Origin: Solwaraspora sp. WMMD1047
GTDB lineage: Bacteria; Actinomycetota; Actinomycetes; Mycobacteriales; Micromonosporaceae
DNA length: 64,000 nt
Direction of reading: 5' to 3'
Assembly (NCBI RefSeq): GCF_029626155.1
Contig: NZ_JARUBL010000001.1
Span: forward strand, 1,860,001-1,924,000
Below the pieces are notes generated by a model. It worked only from the letters and a program-made list of their open reading frames with translations, was not told the DNA's origin and did no database searches. Below are positions 46,964 to 56,499 of this stretch, piece after piece. Position 1 is the first letter of the stretch; every line of letters starts with the position of its first letter. The position numbers and the translations under genes were made by a program.

Positions 46964-47293
46964 TCAGTCCTCATCGTCGAAGGGTTCGTCGCTCCAGCGC
47001 CACCAGGCGTCGTCGCCGTCGATGTGCAGGAGGAACTCTGGCACCCGTACGCCGTCGGGGTCGATGAGGTGGACGGCGGCCCGGATCCGGTCGTAGGCCG
47101 CCTCCGAGCCGGGGATGTCCTCGGCCGTCGTCAGGCGCAGCTCCTCGACGAAGAGCGGCCGCACCGCCTCGAACGCCGGGGTGGGCCGCAACTCGGCGTT
47201 CAGCCAGGGGAAGTCCCCGTCCGTCACCGCCAGATCGGCGAGGTGTCCGCCGTTTACGCCAACCAACCGCCACACCTGGCCGCCGAAGCCCAT
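46964..47293 (-). CDS. Conserved hypothetical actinobacterial protein
   Basis: Acidic protein of 109 aa beginning MGFGGQVWRLVGVNGGHLADLAVTDGDFPWLNA and ending with a WWRWSDEPFDDED tail. I recall similar (V)WRLV...D(A/G)DFPWL proteins in actinobacteria, without known function. No membrane helix or signal peptide. ATG 47293 has GGGAAGGG about 8 nt upstream. It is divergent from gatB, 89 nt away. Confidence 0.65.
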   Translation of the reverse strand: MGFGGQVWRLVGVNGGHLADLAVTDGDFPWLNAELRPTPAFEAVRPLFVEELRLTTAEDIPGSEAAYDRIRAAVHLIDPDGVRVPEFLLHIDGDDAWWRWSDEPFDDED

Positions 47294-47382
47294 CGCGCCA
47301 CACCCTTCCCGTCGGCACCGCAGTGTAGGGGCGACTCGCCACCGCCCTAGACTTGACCGGTCCGACCGGAGATGAGGTTCTG

Positions 47383-48903
47383 ATGAGCACGATCGTCCTT
47401 CCCTCGTACGACGAGGTCGTCGAGCGCTACGAGCCGGTGATCGGCCTGGAGACCCACGTCGAACTGGGCACGAACACGAAGATGTTCTGCGGCTGCCCGA
47501 CCGACTTCGGCGGCGAGCCGAACACCCGGGTCTGCCCGGTCTGCCTCGGGCTGCCCGGCACGCTGCCGGTGGCGAACCGGGCCGCGATCGAGGCGACCAT
47601 CCGGATCGGCCTCGCGCTGAACTGCTCCATCGCCGGATGGTGCCGGTTCGCGCGGAAGAACTACTTCTACCCCGACATGCCGAAGAACTTCCAGATCAGC
47701 CAGTACGACGAGCCGCTCTGCGTCGACGGCTTCCTGGACGTGGAGGTGGTCGGCGAGTCGGGCGAGACCGAGCTGGTGCGGATCGGCATCGAGCGGGTGC
47801 ACCTGGAGGAGGACACCGGCAAGACGCTGCACGTCGGCGGCGCGACCGGCCGGATCCACGGCGCCACCGAATCACTCGTCGACTACAACCGGGCCGGCAT
47901 CCCGCTGGTGGAGATCGTCACCAAGCCGGTGCCCGGCACCGGCGCGCTCGCCCCGGCGGTGGCCCGCGCCTACGTCACCGAGCTGCGCGACGTGCTCCGC
48001 TCGCTCGGCGTCTCCGACGTCCGGATGGAGGAGGGCTCGCTGCGCTGCGACGTCAACACGTCGCTGTCGCCGGTGGGCGCCACCGAGTGGGGCACCCGGA
48101 CCGAGACCAAGAACGTCAACTCGCTGCGCTCGGTCGAGCGGGCGGTCCGCTCCGAAATGCTGCGGCAGGCCGCCGTCCTCTACGGCGGGGGCCACATCAT
48201 CCAGGAGACCCGGCACTTCCAGGAGGACACCGGCGACACCAGGCCGGGCCGGTCCAAGGAGACCGCCACCGACTACCGCTACTTCCCCGAGCCGGACCTG
48301 GTGCCGCTGGCGCCGGACCCGGCCTGGGTGGCCGAGCTGAAGGCCGGCCTGCCGGAGCTGCCCCGGGACCACCGCCGCCGGCTGCAGGAGCAGTGGGGGC
48401 TGTCGGACCTGGACATGCAGTCGGTGCTCAACGCCGGCGCGGTCGAGCTGATCGAGCGGACCGTGGCCGCCGGCGCCACCCCGGCCGCCGCCCGGAAGTG
48501 GTGGCTGGGTGAACTCTCCCGGCGGGCCAACGAGACCGGGGTCGAGCTGGCCGCCGTCGGCGCCACCCCGGAGCAGGTCGCCGCCCTGCAGCGGCTCGTC
48601 GACGAGGGCAAGCTCAACGACAAGCTCGCCCGGGTGGTGCTCGAAGGGGTGGTCGCCGGGGAGGGCGACCCGGCCGAGGTGATGGCCGCCCGGGGCCTGG
48701 AGGTGGTCTCGGACACCGGCGCGCTGACCGCCGCCGTGGACGAGGCGATCGCCGCCAACCCGGCGATCGCCGACAAGATCCGCGACGGCAAGGTGGCCGC
48801 GGCGGGCGCCCTGGTCGGCGCGGTCATGAAGAGCACCCGGGGCCAGGCCGACGCCAAGGCCGTCCGGGAACTCATCCTGGCCCGCCTCGGCGTCACCGGC
48901 TGA
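47383..48903 (+). CDS. gatB: Asp-tRNA(Asn)/Glu-tRNA(Gln) amidotransferase subunit B
   Basis: GatB, 506 aa, the kinase/transamidase subunit. [63 protein letters not shown]-like [24 protein letters not shown]-type VEIVTKPV and the C-terminal YqeY-like tail ([15 protein letters not shown]) are all present. In this genome it is separated from gatCA by ~4.5 kb, although in M. tuberculosis only pfkA lies between gatA and gatB. Start ATG 47383; a TAGACT box at about 47348-47353 may be its own promoter. Confidence 0.95.
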   Translation: MSTIVLPSYDEVVERYEPVIGLETHVELGTNTKMFCGCPTDFGGEPNTRVCPVCLGLPGTLPVANRAAIEATIRIGLALNCSIAGWCRFARKNYFYPDMPKNFQISQYDEPLCVDGFLDVEVVGESGETELVRIGIERVHLEEDTGKTLHVGGATGRIHGATESLVDYNRAGIPLVEIVTKPVPGTGALAPAVARAYVTELRDVLRSLGVSDVRMEEGSLRCDVNTSLSPVGATEWGTRTETKNVNSLRSVERAVRSEMLRQAAVLYGGGHIIQETRHFQEDTGDTRPGRSKETATDYRYFPEPDLVPLAPDPAWVAELKAGLPELPRDHRRRLQEQWGLSDLDMQSVLNAGAVELIERTVAAGATPAAARKWWLGELSRRANETGVELAAVGATPEQVAALQRLVDEGKLNDKLARVVLEGVVAGEGDPAEVMAARGLEVVSDTGALTAAVDEAIAANPAIADKIRDGKVAAAGALVGAVMKSTRGQADAKAVRELILARLGVTG

Positions 48904-48908
48904 CCAAA

Positions 48909-48984
48909 CGCCGCGCCGCGCCGGGGCCTGCGCCGCGCCGCGCCGGGGCCTGCGCCGCGCCGCGCCGGGGCCTGCGCCGCGCCG
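48909..48984. repeat. 22-bp tandem repeat, 3.4 copies
   Basis: Unit CGCCGCGCCGCGCCGGGGCCTG at 48909-48930, 48931-48952 and 48953-48974, followed by a partial copy. It fills the gap after gatB, before the convergent metallophosphoesterase. It could form hairpins and serve as a terminator, or be a variable-number locus. Confidence 0.8.
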
Positions 48985-49009
48985 GCCCGATCAGGTACGC
49001 GACCTGCGG

Positions 49010-50683
49010 TCAGCCGGTCGGCGACGGGGCTGGACTGCCGTTCGGCGTGGCGGCCGGGCTGCCGGACGGGGTGGCCGAGCCGGTGGGTTCCGGCTCGGGC
49101 TGCCGCACCAGGTGCCGCTCCAGGCTGACCTGGGCCTCCCCGGTGCCGCCGACCTGGATGTCGTCGTACGCCTGCAGTTGGCGCTCCTCGTCGAAGTAGA
49201 GCACCGACAGCGCCAGCGGCAGCGGTTCCTCGCCCTCCAGGCCGCGCAGCCCGGCGCCGCCGGTGGAGCCCTGCACCATCAGTTCGGTCGGGATCGCGCC
49301 GGGCAGCTCCGGCAGCGTGCGGACCTGCCGGTTGTGGGTGTGCCCGGCCAGCACGAGCGGGCAGGCGCCGGTGAGCGGTTCCGCGGAGGCGGGATCGTGC
49401 ACCAGCGCGATGTCCACCGGTCGGTCCGCGTTGCGGATCGTGCTGGCCAGGGTCGCGCCGGTGAGCAGCAACTGGTTTGCGGTCTCCTGGGTGGCGTCAG
49501 GGCCGGCCGGGGAGGTCGCCTTGTCCGGGGTGAACCGCGGGTCGGCGATGCCGGCGATGGTCAGCCCGCCGGCCGTGGTGATCGAGTTGTCCAGCACGAT
49601 CGCGTTCGGCTGGGCGGCCACCGCCTCGGTGGTGGCGGCCGAGTCGTGGTTGCCCCGGATGAAGACGTAGGGCACCTGCAGCAGCCCGATCGAGCCGACG
49701 AAGGACGCCTCCGGCTCGCTGCCCCAGTCGGTCATGTCCCCGGTGTCGATCACCACGTCGATGTCGAACTGCTCGACCACGGTCCGCATCACCTGCCAGG
49801 CGGTCGGATTCAGGTGCAGGTCGGAGACGTGCAACGCCCGGGTGGTCCCCTCGGCCGGCTCGAACACCGGTAGCGTGGAGACCGTGGTGTAGAGCTGGCT
49901 GACGTTGCCGACCATCCGCCGGAGCTGCTCGGCGTACTTGTTGTAGTCGTTGGCGATGCGCCGGGCGTCGCCGACGATCGCCGGGGCGTTGACCAGCAGC
50001 CCCTCGTAGCGCGGTTCCTGGATCGACTGCGGTCGGATGGTCGCCGCGGCCGCCCCGATGCTGCCCGCGGTGATCGCCACCGCCAGCCCGCCCGACCAGG
50101 CCACCCGGCGGACGTCCCGGAAGGTCAGGGCGGCCAGCAGCAGGGTGGCCAGCACCGAGGCGGCCACCGTACGCATGCCGAGCCGGATCACCCCGTTCGT
50201 GACGTCCTGGACCGCCGTCTGGCTGGCCCGCGCGATGCTCGCCGGGTCGCCGATCAGCGCCTCGGTCCGCCGCTGGTCGAGCGCGCCCAGTTTGACGGAG
50301 AGGTGGGCCGGGCCGTGGTGGCTGTCGAGTTGGAGTGCGCCCAGCGGCGGGATGCTCACCGTCGTGCCGCCGGCGACCGACGGGGTGATCGCCATCTCCG
50401 CCCGGAACGGGCCGATGTCGGACTGGGTGTGGCCACCGATCAGGACACCGATCACCACACCCGACACGGAGACCACGAGTACGGCCAGGGCGAGCCCCAG
50501 CCGTCGGACGGCGGGCGAACCCACCACCCGGGCACCACCGCGCCGCAACGCGCCGCCGAGCCGCGGCGCGCCGCCACCGTCGCGCCGCAGCGGGCCGTCG
50601 GGGGCGCCGAGCCGGCGCAGCCGGTCGAGCACCCACCGCCGGGTCGTGGTGCGGTCCGGCCGCCCGTCGTGCTGCCTGTCCAT
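49010..50683 (-). CDS. Membrane-bound metallophosphoesterase
   Basis: Calcineurin-type phosphoesterase of 557 aa with an unusual long N-terminal region. A basic cytoplasmic tail precedes a first helix (GLALAVLVVSVSGVVIGVLI, ~62-82), an extracytoplasmic stretch and two further helices (~165-210). The catalytic domain carries HVSDLHLN, DTGDMTD, IRGNHDS, VHDP and LAGHTHNRQ: all metal/phosphate motifs are intact. It ends in a Pro/Thr/Ser/Gly tail. The likely substrate is a phosphodiester or phospholipid at the membrane, but it is unknown. ATG 50683 is chosen; TTG 50689 is in frame. Confidence 0.82.
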   Translation of the reverse strand: MDRQHDGRPDRTTTRRWVLDRLRRLGAPDGPLRRDGGGAPRLGGALRRGGARVVGSPAVRRLGLALAVLVVSVSGVVIGVLIGGHTQSDIGPFRAEMAITPSVAGGTTVSIPPLGALQLDSHHGPAHLSVKLGALDQRRTEALIGDPASIARASQTAVQDVTNGVIRLGMRTVAASVLATLLLAALTFRDVRRVAWSGGLAVAITAGSIGAAAATIRPQSIQEPRYEGLLVNAPAIVGDARRIANDYNKYAEQLRRMVGNVSQLYTTVSTLPVFEPAEGTTRALHVSDLHLNPTAWQVMRTVVEQFDIDVVIDTGDMTDWGSEPEASFVGSIGLLQVPYVFIRGNHDSAATTEAVAAQPNAIVLDNSITTAGGLTIAGIADPRFTPDKATSPAGPDATQETANQLLLTGATLASTIRNADRPVDIALVHDPASAEPLTGACPLVLAGHTHNRQVRTLPELPGAIPTELMVQGSTGGAGLRGLEGEEPLPLALSVLYFDEERQLQAYDDIQVGGTGEAQVSLERHLVRQPEPEPTGSATPSGSPAATPNGSPAPSPTG

Positions 50684-50793
50684 GCTCAAATCATGACCTG
50701 TTCGGGAGGGATTCTTCGACCTCGTCGCAGACCGCCGCCGCGACTTTGACCTGGGGATTCACGCTGACCGTTGCGGCGGGTTCCGGGTCCGGG

Positions 50794-51978
50794 TCAGCTC
50801 CGGCCGGCGCCACCGCCGGAGAACACCAGCCGGATGATCCGGTCGTCGTCCGGACCGGGGTCGCCGCTCTGGTCATGGTTGGAGGTGGAGACCCAGAGTG
50901 AGCCGTCCGGCGCCAGCGTGGCGCCCCGCAACCGACCGTACTCGCCGGTGAGCAGTGCCCGCGGTTGGCCGAGCACTCCGCCGGCCGCGGTCGGCTCCAC
51001 CAGCCAGAGGCGTTCGCCGCGTAGGCAGGCCACGGCCAGCAGCCGGTCCACCACGGCGGCGCCGGAACAGGACGATTCGCTCGTCGGCCAGACCACCAGG
51101 GGCTCGGCGAACCGCTCCCGCTGGGCGCCGGTCTCGGCCCGGCCCTCCACCTCCGGCCAGCCGTAGTTGGCGCCGGGCTCGATGAGGTTCACCTCGTCCC
51201 AGGTGTTCTGGCCGAACTCGGTGGCGAACATCCGCTGGTTGGCGTCCCAGGCGATGCCCTGCACGTTGCGGTGTCCCAGCGACCAGACCAGCGACTTCGG
51301 AAACGGGTTGTCCGGTGTCGGTGCGCCGCTGGGGGTCATCCGCAGGATCTTGCCGCCCAGACTCTTGACGTCCTGCGAGTTGGCCTCCCGCGAGGCGTCG
51401 CCGGTGCTCGCGTAGAGGTGCCCGTCCGGGCCGAAGGCGAGGCCACCGCCGTTGTGGATGCCCGCGCGGGGGATGCCGGTGACGATCGGGGTCGGCTCCC
51501 CGCCGAGGGTGAGCCTGGCGATCCGGTTGTCGGTGCGGGTGGAGTAGTAGACGAAGACGGTCTCGTCCCGCTCGTAGTCCGGCGAGACCGCGATGCCCAG
51601 CAGGCCACCCTCGCCGCTCGCGTCGACCTCGTCGAGGGTCTGCACCGGGGTGACGGTGAGCCCGTCGGGCCCGGATTCCGGACCCACCCGCAGGATTCGG
51701 GCGGTGTCCCGCTCGGTCACCAGCGCCGCCCCGTCCGGCAGGAACGCGATCCCCCACGGCACCCGCAACCCCTTGGCCAGCACGGAGACCGCCACCTGCT
51801 GATCGACGCCGCCCTGGGTGGGGGAGACGGAGGGGGTGGGGAAGGTGGGTGGCTCGCCGGCGGGGTCGGGCTCCGGTTCGCCGAAGCTGCAGCCGGTGGT
51901 CACCAGGAGCGCCGCGCCGCAGAGCGCGAGCGCCGCCCGGCGACGGCGGGAGCGGGGGTACGGCTGGCGGGCTCTCAT
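50794..51978 (-). CDS. PQQ-type sugar dehydrogenase lipoprotein
   Basis: Six-bladed beta-propeller of the soluble glucose/aldose dehydrogenase (Gdh-B / YliI) family, 394 aa. The lipoprotein signal peptide ends in LLVTTGC with Cys30, so it is anchored outside the membrane, followed by an acidic Pro/Ser/Thr linker. Propeller segments include LRVPWGIAFLPDGAALVTERD, GEGGLLGIAVSPDY, NGGGLAFGPDGHLYASTGDA and WSLGHRNVQGIAWD. The cofactor (PQQ) is implied by family, not seen. Start ATG 51978. The gene ends 110 nt before the metallophosphoesterase start. Confidence 0.86.
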   Translation of the reverse strand: MRARQPYPRSRRRRAALALCGAALLVTTGCSFGEPEPDPAGEPPTFPTPSVSPTQGGVDQQVAVSVLAKGLRVPWGIAFLPDGAALVTERDTARILRVGPESGPDGLTVTPVQTLDEVDASGEGGLLGIAVSPDYERDETVFVYYSTRTDNRIARLTLGGEPTPIVTGIPRAGIHNGGGLAFGPDGHLYASTGDASREANSQDVKSLGGKILRMTPSGAPTPDNPFPKSLVWSLGHRNVQGIAWDANQRMFATEFGQNTWDEVNLIEPGANYGWPEVEGRAETGAQRERFAEPLVVWPTSESSCSGAAVVDRLLAVACLRGERLWLVEPTAAGGVLGQPRALLTGEYGRLRGATLAPDGSLWVSTSNHDQSGDPGPDDDRIIRLVFSGGGAGRS

Positions 51979-52071
51979 CGGGCCCAGCGTAGTCCGGCGC
52001 CGCGGACTCGGCGGAGGTGCCGGTCGACCTGCCCGGGCGGGTGGTCGGATCGGCCGCTATCGTCAGCCCCC

Positions 52072-52998
52072 GTGAAGGTCTGGATCCCCCACGAGCAGGG
52101 CCGCGAGCTGATCGGCACGGTCCCGGACGGGGTCGTCGTCGAGGTCGCACCCGGTCCCGACGAGCTGCCGTCCGACCCGGCCGGGGTGCGGTTCTGGGTG
52201 CCGCCCTTCCTGGCCCAGGCGGACGCGGTCCGGGCGGCGGCGCGCCTGTCCGATCTGCGGGTGGTGCAGCTGCTCTCGGCGGGCGCCGACGCCTGGGTGG
52301 GGAAGCTGCCCGACTCGGTCACCCTCTGCGACGCGCGCGGCGTACACGATTCGCCGACCGCGGAGTGGGTGGTCGCGGCGATCCTGTCCCACCTGCGGTC
52401 GTTCCCCACCTTCGCCCGTGCCCAGCCCCGGCACGAGTGGACCTACTCCCGGGTCGCGCCCACCGACGAGCTGGCCGGCAAGCGGATCCTGATCATCGGC
52501 GCCGGCTCGATCGGGGCGGCGTTGCGGTCCCGGCTGGCGCCGTTCGAGGTCGAGTTGACGATGGCCGCCCGGACCGCCCGGCCGGCCGAGGGCGTACATG
52601 GGGTGTCGGAGTTGCCGGAGTTGCTGCCGGCGGCGGACATCGTGGTGTTGCTGGTGCCGCTGACCGAGCAGACCCGGGGCATGGTCGACGCCGAGTTCCT
52701 GGCCGCGATGCCGGACGGCGCGTTGCTGGTGAACGCCGCCCGGGGGCCGGTGGTGCGCACCGACGACCTGCTCGCCGAGCTGGCCACCGGCCGGATCTCG
52801 GCGGCGGCGGACGTCACCGACCCGGAGCCACTGCCGGCCGGCCACCCGCTCTGGGAGCTGCCGAACTTTCTGCTCACTCCGCACGTCGGCGGCTCGGTAC
52901 GCGGCCTGCTGCCGCGCGCCTACCGGCTGGCCGGCGAGCAGCTGCGCCGGTACGCGGCGGGCCAGCCGCTGATCAACGAGGTGGTGGACGGCTACTGA
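52072..52998 (+). CDS. D-2-hydroxyacid dehydrogenase
   Basis: NAD(P)-dependent 2-hydroxyacid dehydrogenase, 308 aa, of the phosphoglycerate/glyoxylate-hydroxypyruvate reductase type. The N-terminal domain lacks the long extension. The Rossmann motif is IIGAGSIGAALRSRL; the catalytic Arg lies in VNAARGPVV, Glu in DVTDPEPLP and His in LTPHVGGSVRG, all present. GTG 52072, possibly leaderless (TATCGT box about 10 nt upstream). Its 3' end overlaps the convergent PH-domain gene by 7 nt. Confidence 0.87.
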   Translation: MKVWIPHEQGRELIGTVPDGVVVEVAPGPDELPSDPAGVRFWVPPFLAQADAVRAAARLSDLRVVQLLSAGADAWVGKLPDSVTLCDARGVHDSPTAEWVVAAILSHLRSFPTFARAQPRHEWTYSRVAPTDELAGKRILIIGAGSIGAALRSRLAPFEVELTMAARTARPAEGVHGVSELPELLPAADIVVLLVPLTEQTRGMVDAEFLAAMPDGALLVNAARGPVVRTDDLLAELATGRISAAADVTDPEPLPAGHPLWELPNFLLTPHVGGSVRGLLPRAYRLAGEQLRRYAAGQPLINEVVDGY

Positions 52999-53540
52999 CC
53001 GGACCCGCCGGCTCCGGACCTGTCGCCCGGTCGCCGGTCTCCGTCGGCGCCGGCCGGGCGCTCTTCGACGGGTTGCCCGCCGTCCGCCGGGTCGGCGCCG
53101 GGCTCGTCCTCCGGGCCGCCGGGTGCGGGGTCGCCGGCAGCGGCGTGGCCGATCAGCGGTTGCCCGCTGGCGGCGACGAGTCTGGGCAGGTCGGTGGCGC
53201 GGACCGCGGGTAGCGGGGTGGCCCGCCCGTCGGCCAGCCGGGCGACCGCCCGGCCGTCCGCGCCGGCGGCGAGTTCGCTGATCTCGGGCCACGGGATCAG
53301 GCGCTGACTGAGCAGCGCCCGGACGCGTACCCCGGCGGGGTCGGCGTCGGTGCCGGCCCGGAAGGCCCAGATCCCGACGCCGAGCGGGACCAGCAGCACC
53401 GGTAGGAAATACCACCGGGCGGTCGCCAGCGGGAGGGCGCCGATGAAGGCGATCAGCGCGGCGACCCAGATCGCCTGGCTGTGTCGGAAGCGGACCCGGT
53501 GGCCCGGGGCGCTCCGCCGGTCGGGGTCGGGGCCGGTCAC
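52992..53540 (-). CDS. PH-domain membrane protein
   Basis: Protein of 182 aa. After a short basic N-terminus come two transmembrane helices (VAALIAFIGALPLATARWYFLPVLLVPLGVGIWAF). A bacterial PH-like domain follows, of the actinobacterial low-molecular-weight antigen 6 type (GVRVRALLSQRLIPWPEISEL, DGRATPLPAVRATDLPRLVAAS), and the protein ends in a Gly/Asp/Pro-rich tail. Function unknown. GTG 53540 has GAGGAG about 6 nt upstream; longer in-frame extensions run through a repeat and are rejected. Confidence 0.75.
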   Translation of the reverse strand: MTGPDPDRRSAPGHRVRFRHSQAIWVAALIAFIGALPLATARWYFLPVLLVPLGVGIWAFRAGTDADPAGVRVRALLSQRLIPWPEISELAAGADGRAVARLADGRATPLPAVRATDLPRLVAASGQPLIGHAAAGDPAPGGPEDEPGADPADGGQPVEERPAGADGDRRPGDRSGAGGSGQ

Positions 53541-53559
53541 CCCGCGCTCCTCGTGCCGG

Positions 53560-53600
53560 TCACCCGGCGATGCTCGCACGTCACCCGGCGATTTTCGCAC
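53560..53600. repeat. Direct repeat of a 20-bp unit
   Basis: TCACCCGGCGATnnTCGCAC occurs at 53560-53579 and 53581-53600 in the region upstream of the PH-domain gene. It could be a regulatory element or incidental. The following ~200 nt (53604-53819), upstream of the GGDEF-EAL gene, also carry two ACTGAGTA-type motifs (about 53647 and 53670), but no gene. Confidence 0.55.
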
Positions 53601-53819
53601 CAAACCGGGCGCGGTGCCCGGTCCGGCCCGGGGGCGTGTCCGCCGAACTGAGTAGTAGGGATGTCAGCGAAACTGAGTATCGGTCGGGCAGAATGAGTCG
53701 GGTTGCCGCGTAACCCATGCCCCCCACCGTTCGTTAGGGGTTGATAGGCGTGGTCCGGCCCTCATCCGGCCCAGGTCTGTCTCACGCGCCGTGCCCCCTT
53801 CACGAAGGCGAACCAGAAC

Positions 53820-56462
53820 ATGCCCGTGGCGCAACACCTGCGCGCTGGAACCCGCCGACATCAGGTCCGCGGACCGGAACTCGTCGCCGCCTCGACGGCG
53901 CTGCTCATCCTGCTCGGCGCGGCGGGCGGCGGACTTCCGCCGTACCCCGCGGCGGCCGTCGCGGTCGGGCTGACCACCGCGGTGGTCACCACCCGGCTGG
54001 TCCGGCTCGCCCTGCGGCTGCACGCCGGACACGGCTTCGGCCCCTGTCGTGGGGCCGGTTTCCTGGCCATGGGGGTGCTCGCCAGCGGCGGCACGCTGAC
54101 CGCCGTGACGCTCGCCCCGCCGGCCGCCCGGACCCAGGTGGCGGTCACCGGCCTGGTCGTCGCCATCGCCCTGTTCCTGCTCGGCATGCTGTTGCTGCCC
54201 GGCACGGCAAGCACGGTGTCGATCCGGCTGCGGCGCGGCTTCGACGGGCTGAGTCTCGGCATCAGCCTGGCCTTCTCCGCCTGGGTCATCCCGCCCGCCG
54301 GCCGGATGCCACCGGTGGCCCTGGTGGCCGGGCTGCTCGCCGCCGGCGCGCTGTCGATCATCACGATCACCGCCCTGCGGGCGGCCGCGCACCGCCGGGC
54401 GGCGCTGTTCTGCGGGGCCGGCGCGGGTACCGGGGTGGTCGGGCTCGCCGTGCTGACCATGATGCTGGCCTACCAGGCACCGCCGGCGGCGGTGCTGCTG
54501 CCGGCCGGGGCGTTGGTGCTCGGTCCGGTGCTGGCCGGGTTCGGGGCCCGGCGGGCCGATCCGGTGCACCGGCCGACGGACCGTGAGCTACCCGAGACGC
54601 ATGTGTCGGCGTACCCGTTGCTCACCGTGCCGGCCGTGGTGGCGACGCTGGCCGCGGTCTACCGGCTGGTCACCGTCGGGGAGTTCGACCGGACGTCGAT
54701 CGTGCTGGGGCTGGCGGTCATCCCGACCCTGGTGGTCCGGGAGGTGCTCGCCGTCTTCGACATCCGGCGGTACGCCCGCCGGTTGGTCAGCCAGGAGGCG
54801 CACTTCCGGTCGCTGGTCTCGGGCGCCAACGACCTGACCCTGGTGGTCGGCGACGACCTGCTGGTCCGCTGGCAGTCGCCGGCCGCGGCCCGGCTGTTCG
54901 GACTCTCCGACGCCGAGGTCCTCGGGCGCCCGTTCGCGGACCTGATGCACCCCGACGACGGACCCGACGTGACCGCCGTGCTCACCGACGTGCTCACCGG
55001 CCGGCAGCTGTCCACCGGGCGTCCGCCGCTGGTCACCGCGCGGCTCGCGGACGGCCACGGCGCCTGGCGGGAGACCGAGTCCACGGTCAGCGACCAGCGT
55101 TCGGTGCCGGAGGTGGGGGCGCTCGTGGTGCACGTCCGCGACGTCGGCGAACGCCGCCGGCTGGAACGCACCCTGCACCACCTCTCCTTCACCGACCAGC
55201 TCACCGGGCTGGCCAACCGGCGTGAGCTGATGCGGGCGATCGTCACCCAGCGCGGGGTGCCGGGGCACACCGGCGCGGTGCTCGTGGTCGACCTGCACGG
55301 GATGGCCGGGGTCAACGACGTGCACGGCCGCGAGGTCGGCGACACCGTCCTGATCGAGGTCGGCCGGCGGTTGCAGGACGTGGCGGGCTGCGACGACGTG
55401 GTGGCCCGGCTCGGTGGCGACGAGTTCGCACTGGTCACCGTGGACGGTCCGGTGCTGGCGTACGGGCTGGGCACCCGGCTGCTGACGGTGCTCACCGAGC
55501 CGTACCAGCTGCCCGGGGCCGTGGTGACGCTGGGGGTGAGCATCGGGCTGGCCGACCTCTCCGGTGGCGACGGCGTCGACGACGTGCTGCGCCGGGCCGA
55601 CCTCGCCCGGCGCCGGGCCCGCCAGCTCGGCCGCAATCGGGTGGAGTGGTATGACGCCTACCTGGCGGAGCAGCTCGACCGCCGGATGGATCTGGAACGC
55701 GAGCTGCCCGGCGCGGTCAAGCGCGGCGAGCTGGATCTGGTCTACCAGCCGGTGCTCGGGCTGCACGACCAGCAGCCGGTGGGGACCGAGGCGTTCCTGC
55801 GCTGGCGCAGCCCGGCGCTCGGCACGGTCCTGCCGGCCGAGCTGCTGCCGGTCGCCGACGACCTAGGGCTCCTCGACGAGCTGGGTCGTTGGGTGATCCA
55901 GACGGCCTGCCGGCAGCTCGCGATCTGGTCGCACGGCGGGCGGCGGCTCTGGATGGCGGTGAACGTCTCGCCGGGAGAGCTCTGCGCCGACGACTTCCTG
56001 TCGGCCGTCTCGGCCGCCCTGACCGCGTACCAGCTCGCTCCGGACCGGTTGGTGGTGGAGGTCGCCGAGCCGCGGGTGGCCGCCGAGCTGCCGCCGGTGG
56101 TCAGCCAGCTCGCCGAGCTGCGCGCGTTGGGCGTCCGGACCGCGCTCGACGACTTCGGCACCGGTCAGGCGTCGCTGGCGCAGCTGCGCCGGATGCCGGT
56201 GGACTTCCTGAAGGTCGATCGTGGACTGGTGGTCGATCGGAGCGCCTGGCGGGGACAGAGCCGACCGCTCATCGACGTGGTGGTCAGCCTCGGCCGCCGG
56301 CTCGGCGTGGAGATCATCGCCGAGGGGCTGGAATCGGTCGAGCAGGTCGACCAGGCCCGTACCGCCGGCTGCCGGTTCGGCCAGGGCAACGCGCTGTCCC
56401 GGCCGGCCCCGGCGGAGCGGGTGGAGGCGTATCTGGAGGAGTTCCCGGCCCCCTCGCGGTGA
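53820..56462 (+). CDS. Membrane PAS-GGDEF-EAL protein
   Basis: Cyclic di-GMP regulatory protein, 880 aa. About eight N-terminal transmembrane helices (1-300) are followed by PAS (~327-440: SQEAHFRSLVSGANDL, LFGLSDAEVLGRPFADLMHPDDG). GGDEF comes next (~460-600: FTDQLTGLANR, ARLGGDEFALV). The substrate loop is altered: DLHGMAGVND replaces DxDxFKxxND, and the RxxD I-site is missing. EAL (~640-865) has a TEAFLRW variant of EAL but keeps NVSPGEL, DDFGTG, LKVDRG and AEGLES. Either domain may be weak. ATG 53820. The 3' end is convergent with the LacI gene. Confidence 0.9.
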   Translation: MPVAQHLRAGTRRHQVRGPELVAASTALLILLGAAGGGLPPYPAAAVAVGLTTAVVTTRLVRLALRLHAGHGFGPCRGAGFLAMGVLASGGTLTAVTLAPPAARTQVAVTGLVVAIALFLLGMLLLPGTASTVSIRLRRGFDGLSLGISLAFSAWVIPPAGRMPPVALVAGLLAAGALSIITITALRAAAHRRAALFCGAGAGTGVVGLAVLTMMLAYQAPPAAVLLPAGALVLGPVLAGFGARRADPVHRPTDRELPETHVSAYPLLTVPAVVATLAAVYRLVTVGEFDRTSIVLGLAVIPTLVVREVLAVFDIRRYARRLVSQEAHFRSLVSGANDLTLVVGDDLLVRWQSPAAARLFGLSDAEVLGRPFADLMHPDDGPDVTAVLTDVLTGRQLSTGRPPLVTARLADGHGAWRETESTVSDQRSVPEVGALVVHVRDVGERRRLERTLHHLSFTDQLTGLANRRELMRAIVTQRGVPGHTGAVLVVDLHGMAGVNDVHGREVGDTVLIEVGRRLQDVAGCDDVVARLGGDEFALVTVDGPVLAYGLGTRLLTVLTEPYQLPGAVVTLGVSIGLADLSGGDGVDDVLRRADLARRRARQLGRNRVEWYDAYLAEQLDRRMDLERELPGAVKRGELDLVYQPVLGLHDQQPVGTEAFLRWRSPALGTVLPAELLPVADDLGLLDELGRWVIQTACRQLAIWSHGGRRLWMAVNVSPGELCADDFLSAVSAALTAYQLAPDRLVVEVAEPRVAAELPPVVSQLAELRALGVRTALDDFGTGQASLAQLRRMPVDFLKVDRGLVVDRSAWRGQSRPLIDVVVSLGRRLGVEIIAEGLESVEQVDQARTAGCRFGQGNALSRPAPAERVEAYLEEFPAPSR

Positions 56463-56480
56463 GTCGCTCCGGTCCGCATC

Positions 56481-56496
56481 ACTTAACCGATTCAGG
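56481..56496. promoter_or_regulatory. Second LacI-type operator-like sequence downstream of lacI-family gene
   Basis: ACTTAACCGATTCAGG in the 37-nt convergent gap matches 13 of 16 bases of the main operator at 57673-57688. It may be an auxiliary site enabling looping across the ~1.2 kb regulator gene; inference. Confidence 0.35.
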
Positions 56497-56499
56497 CGG

